Below, one piece after another: positions 5,618 through 7,442 of a stretch of DNA of 7,442 bases. The DNA comes from an uncultured Lachnospiraceae bacterium. Lineage in GTDB: Bacteria > Bacillota > Clostridia > Lachnospirales > Lachnospiraceae. How positions within the stretch are numbered: the stretch's first letter is position 1; each line of letters starts with the position of its first letter. Location: positions 1 through 7,442 of the forward strand of contig CAMWMO010000065.1 of the NCBI GenBank assembly GCA_947175305.1, given 5' to 3'. The notes beneath the pieces are model-generated. The model was not told the DNA's origin. It saw only the letters and a program-made list of their open reading frames with translations, and did not search any database. The position numbers and the translations under genes were made by a program.

Positions 5618-6234
5618 TGAAAATCGGAGAAGCCCAGAAAGCCTACAGAGAGCAGCTTTCTTTCTTGAGAGGCCAGCGAAGCGACTATGTCAAACAGCGG
5701 GAAGAGAACCGCAAGAAAATGGAGGAAGCCGGGAAGAACAGTTCGTCCACCGGCGTGACCCTGGAGCTGTCCAAGCAATATCTGGAAAGAGAGAAAGAAC
5801 TGCAGGAAAAGATAGAGGAGTTGTCCAAACAGATCAAGAAAGACGAGAAAGGATTGGATGCTCTGATCGAGCAGGAGGTCGGCATCATCAATGGTGAGGT
5901 GTCGAAGCAGCAGGCAGATGCCTGGAAGAAGTATGCTGAGGATATGGCCAAGTGTCTGGAGATTGCCAGAAGGCTCAGCCGGGGTGACAAAGTGCCCCTG
6001 CAGGATGAGAAGAAACTGATGGACTTTAACATGGAAATCTATCAGATGGCGAAAAATATGGCGACCTTGAATATGGATAAGGAGCATAAGGAGTGGGATT
6101 CCCTCTGGGCGGAGGATGAGGAAGAGAAGGAGTATGCCGATCCTATGGAAACCGCTGCGAATGCGGAGGCAGCAGTGGGCGCTCCGGAGGGAGTGGCCGT
6201 AGAGGACTCTTCCGGAGAGACGGGAAGCGAGTAG
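5617..6234 (+). CDS. Conserved coiled-coil protein with acidic C-terminal tail, function unknown
   Basis: I recognise no enzymatic domain. The 205-residue protein is highly charged. Residues about 5-38 and 49-95 are heptad-rich (EREKELQEKIEELSKQIKK), predicting long coiled-coil helices split by a Ser/Thr-rich linker, KNSSSTG, at 40-46. A second helical part, about 97-160, holds WKKYAEDMAKCLEIARRLSRGD and EKKLMDFNMEIYQMAKNM. The tail from 165 is acidic (EDEEEKEYADPMETAANAEAA) and looks disordered. The organisation resembles a family I recall as hypothetical proteins in Lachnospiraceae genomes. No signal peptide or membrane helix is seen, so it is likely cytoplasmic. AAGGAGG at 5600-5606 fixes the start 10 bases downstream; an earlier in-frame ATG at 5590 has no ribosome site. 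Sampled composition is richer in GC than fic. Confidence 0.72.
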   Translation: MKIGEAQKAYREQLSFLRGQRSDYVKQREENRKKMEEAGKNSSSTGVTLELSKQYLEREKELQEKIEELSKQIKKDEKGLDALIEQEVGIINGEVSKQQADAWKKYAEDMAKCLEIARRLSRGDKVPLQDEKKLMDFNMEIYQMAKNMATLNMDKEHKEWDSLWAEDEEEKEYADPMETAANAEAAVGAPEGVAVEDSSGETGSE

Positions 6235-6278
6235 GAAAAACTTTTAGAGCAATAATGCATTGAGGGATGGGACAAGAG

Positions 6279-7064
6279 ATGGTACAGGATATTTTTAACG
6301 AATACGCGAAGTTTCCGCAGGTCCGTTCCATGGCGGTGGGCGGTTCCCGGGCTGTCAAAAGAAATGATGAATATTCTGATTATGATGTCTATGTCTACTG
6401 CACAGAGCCGATTCCGGTGAAGGAGAGACGCAGGGTACTGGAGCAATACTGTGACAGTATGGTGTTAGATAACCATTACAGGGAGCATGAGGACATCTGT
6501 ATCATGGAGGATGGCACGGAGCTTAACATCATCTACCGCGATCTGGACGAATGTCTTGCGACCATTGCCCGGGTGGCGGAAGATCACGAGCCGCTGGACA
6601 GCTGCAGTACCGGCTTGTGGCATAATCTGCTTACGGGGCGGATCGCCTACGATAAGGGCGGTCTTTTGGCGGCGGCAAAGGAAAAGTACACGATTCCCTA
6701 CCCGCAGGAGCTGAAACAAAATATTATCAGCTATCATATGAATCTGATCAAGTATGGGATGCCCTCTTTTATAGCGCAGATTGAGAAGGCTATGAAGCGG
6801 GGAGATATGGTTAACATAACTAAATGCGTCAACCGTTTTTTTGAATCCTACTTCGATATTATCTTTGCTCTCAATGAAAAGCTTCATCCCGGAGAGAAGC
6901 GGCTGGTGCAGGTCTGCACAGAGGAATGCAGCGTGCTGCCGGTGAATTTTGAACTCAATATTCGATTGCTATGCGGCAGCATGTGTAAGGATCCGGCGAC
7001 GATCTCTGTGGTCAATACGATGGTGACGGAGCTGGAAAAGACGATCGGGCAGGTGCTTACATAG
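6279..7064 (+). CDS. Nucleotidyltransferase-fold protein, DUF4037-like
   Basis: The 261-residue protein starts with a polymerase-beta-type nucleotidyltransferase module. [19 protein letters not shown] holds the Gly-Gly-Ser of the nucleotide site and Asp34-x-Asp36 for metal binding. A later strand, [13 protein letters not shown], may supply the third carboxylate (Glu or Asp, not certain). The C-terminal half is helical ([58 protein letters not shown]) and matches the DUF4037 layout as I recall it. The substrate is unknown; this fold transfers NMP to antibiotics, proteins or RNA. Start: GAGGG at 6262-6266 touches ATG 6267 but is 12 bases from ATG 6279, so I take 6279 with moderate certainty. 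GTTWACATAA copy 6 lies in its 3' half. It is the last gene before the terminator. Confidence 0.82.
   Translation: MVQDIFNEYAKFPQVRSMAVGGSRAVKRNDEYSDYDVYVYCTEPIPVKERRRVLEQYCDSMVLDNHYREHEDICIMEDGTELNIIYRDLDECLATIARVAEDHEPLDSCSTGLWHNLLTGRIAYDKGGLLAAAKEKYTIPYPQELKQNIISYHMNLIKYGMPSFIAQIEKAMKRGDMVNITKCVNRFFESYFDIIFALNEKLHPGEKRLVQVCTEECSVLPVNFELNIRLLCGSMCKDPATISVVNTMVTELEKTIGQVLT
6809..6822 (+). repeat. GTTWACATAA motif copy 6 (inside nucleotidyltransferase gene)
   Basis: GGTTAACATAACTA is identical over 14 bases to 3285-3298. Here it encodes Val-Asn-Ile-Thr within the chain, so it is retained inside coding sequence. Confidence 0.55.
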
Positions 7065-7073
7065 GAATTGCAG

Positions 7074-7102
7074 GGCGGTAAGGTTGCATTACCGCCTTTT
7101 TT
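7074..7102 (+). terminator. Intrinsic (Rho-independent) terminator after the nucleotidyltransferase gene
   Basis: GGCGGTAA (7074-7081) pairs perfectly with TTACCGCC (7089-7096) around a 7-base loop, followed by six T (7097-7102). It begins 9 bases past the stop codon. It should end transcripts from the argC-side block, so argJ needs its own promoter in 7103-7179. Confidence 0.92.
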
Positions 7103-7179
7103 ATTGTATTATGGTTATCGGTCGTGACAAGCGACAACTTATGAATGAGCATGGCGGAACAAGAGACAGGAGAAAGAAC
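7103..7179 (+). promoter_or_regulatory. Spacer that must hold the argJ promoter
   Basis: This 77-base gap between the terminator and argJ contains GTGACA-like and TATGAAT-like stretches, but no hexamer pair with proper spacing that I would call. AGGAG at 7168-7172 is the argJ ribosome site, 7 bases from ATG 7180. ATGAAT at 7141-7146 resembles half of an arginine-regulator box; no clear partner is present. Confidence 0.35.
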
Positions 7180-7442
7180 ATGAAGATCATAGAAGGAGGC
7201 GTCACTGCGGCGGCCGGCTTTGAGGCGGCCGGCGTGGAGGCGGCGATCAAATATCAGAACCGAAAGGATATGTCCATGGTTTACAGCCGGGTGCCCTGCG
7301 TGGCGGCCGGAGTTTTTACCGGTAATGTGGTGAAGGCGGCGCCTGTTCTGTGGGACAGGGAGATCGTGGAGCACAGTCCCTACGCGCAGGCGGTCATCAT
7401 CAATGCGGGCATTGCAAACGCCTGCACGGGAAAGCAGGGGTA
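7180..7442 (+). CDS. argJ: Glutamate N-acetyltransferase / ornithine acetyltransferase (5' part)
   Basis: The frame is open from ATG 7180 through the window end, giving 87 codons of a protein usually about 400 residues. The N-terminus reads [20 protein letters not shown], then [30 protein letters not shown] at about 39-59 and [18 protein letters not shown] at the edge, all characteristic of ArgJ. The enzyme moves the acetyl group from N-acetylornithine back to glutamate, recycling it, and some versions also use acetyl-CoA. The precursor cuts itself into two chains before a nucleophilic Thr that lies beyond this window. Local sequence is GC-rich. AGGAG at 7168-7172 precedes the start by 7 bases. 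It lies downstream of a terminator, about 3.9 kb from argC. Confidence 0.95.
   Translation, partial: MKIIEGGVTAAAGFEAAGVEAAIKYQNRKDMSMVYSRVPCVAAGVFTGNVVKAAPVLWDREIVEHSPYAQAVIINAGIANACTGKQG

Noticed and set aside
7135..7157. Arginine-regulator box upstream of argJ
   Set aside because: Only an ATGAAT half-site is clear; the second half is poor. Too weak to call as an operator.
1..7442. CRISPR array, tRNA, rRNA, insertion sequence or phage genes
   Set aside because: No regularly spaced long repeats, no tRNA-like cloverleaf, and no transposase, integrase or phage protein signature was seen on either strand.

Overview
The window looks like a chromosomal segment from a Gram-positive anaerobe of the Clostridia, most likely Lachnospiraceae. 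The reasons are strong purine-rich Shine-Dalgarno sites, a Lachnospiraceae-type NimA-like flavoprotein, a dCMP deaminase and a coiled-coil protein of types I recall from that family, and an arginine pathway with argC and argJ. Family assignments come from reading the protein sequences and from recall, not from database searches. Every gene I accept lies on the + strand.

Left part (1-2088): a tight row of small accessory genes. In order these are the 3' end of a possible phosphotransferase, a NimA-like pyridoxamine-phosphate-oxidase-fold protein, a small Cys/His-rich protein with a probable TTG start, a truncated SAM-methyltransferase remnant, a GNAT acetyltransferase, and a 76-residue two-helix membrane microprotein. 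The microprotein carries the GGADGPT signature of Na+-pumping decarboxylase beta subunits. Sampled lines here are near 40% GC.

Middle and right (2138-7102): an extended -10 promoter precedes argC. Six genes follow: dCMP deaminase, ProX/YbaK-type deacylase, a second GNAT, a class III Fic AMP-transferase close to the Neisseria meningitidis Fic type, a coiled-coil protein with an acidic tail, and a DUF4037-like nucleotidyltransferase. A clear intrinsic terminator ends this block.

Right edge (7180-end): the first 87 codons of argJ, cut by the window end. ArgC and ArgJ act close together in the acetylated arginine pathway and their genes are usually adjacent. Here about 3.9 kb, six unrelated genes and a terminator separate them.

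The most unusual non-coding signal is a short dyad-like motif, consensus RGTTWACATAAMW. It occurs six times between 2295 and 6822, five times on + and once on -. Four copies lie in gene spacers and two inside genes. Its role is unknown to me. The other points worth a second look are the orphan decarboxylase-beta-like microprotein, the Fic protein with a variant inhibitory motif, and the split argC/argJ pair.
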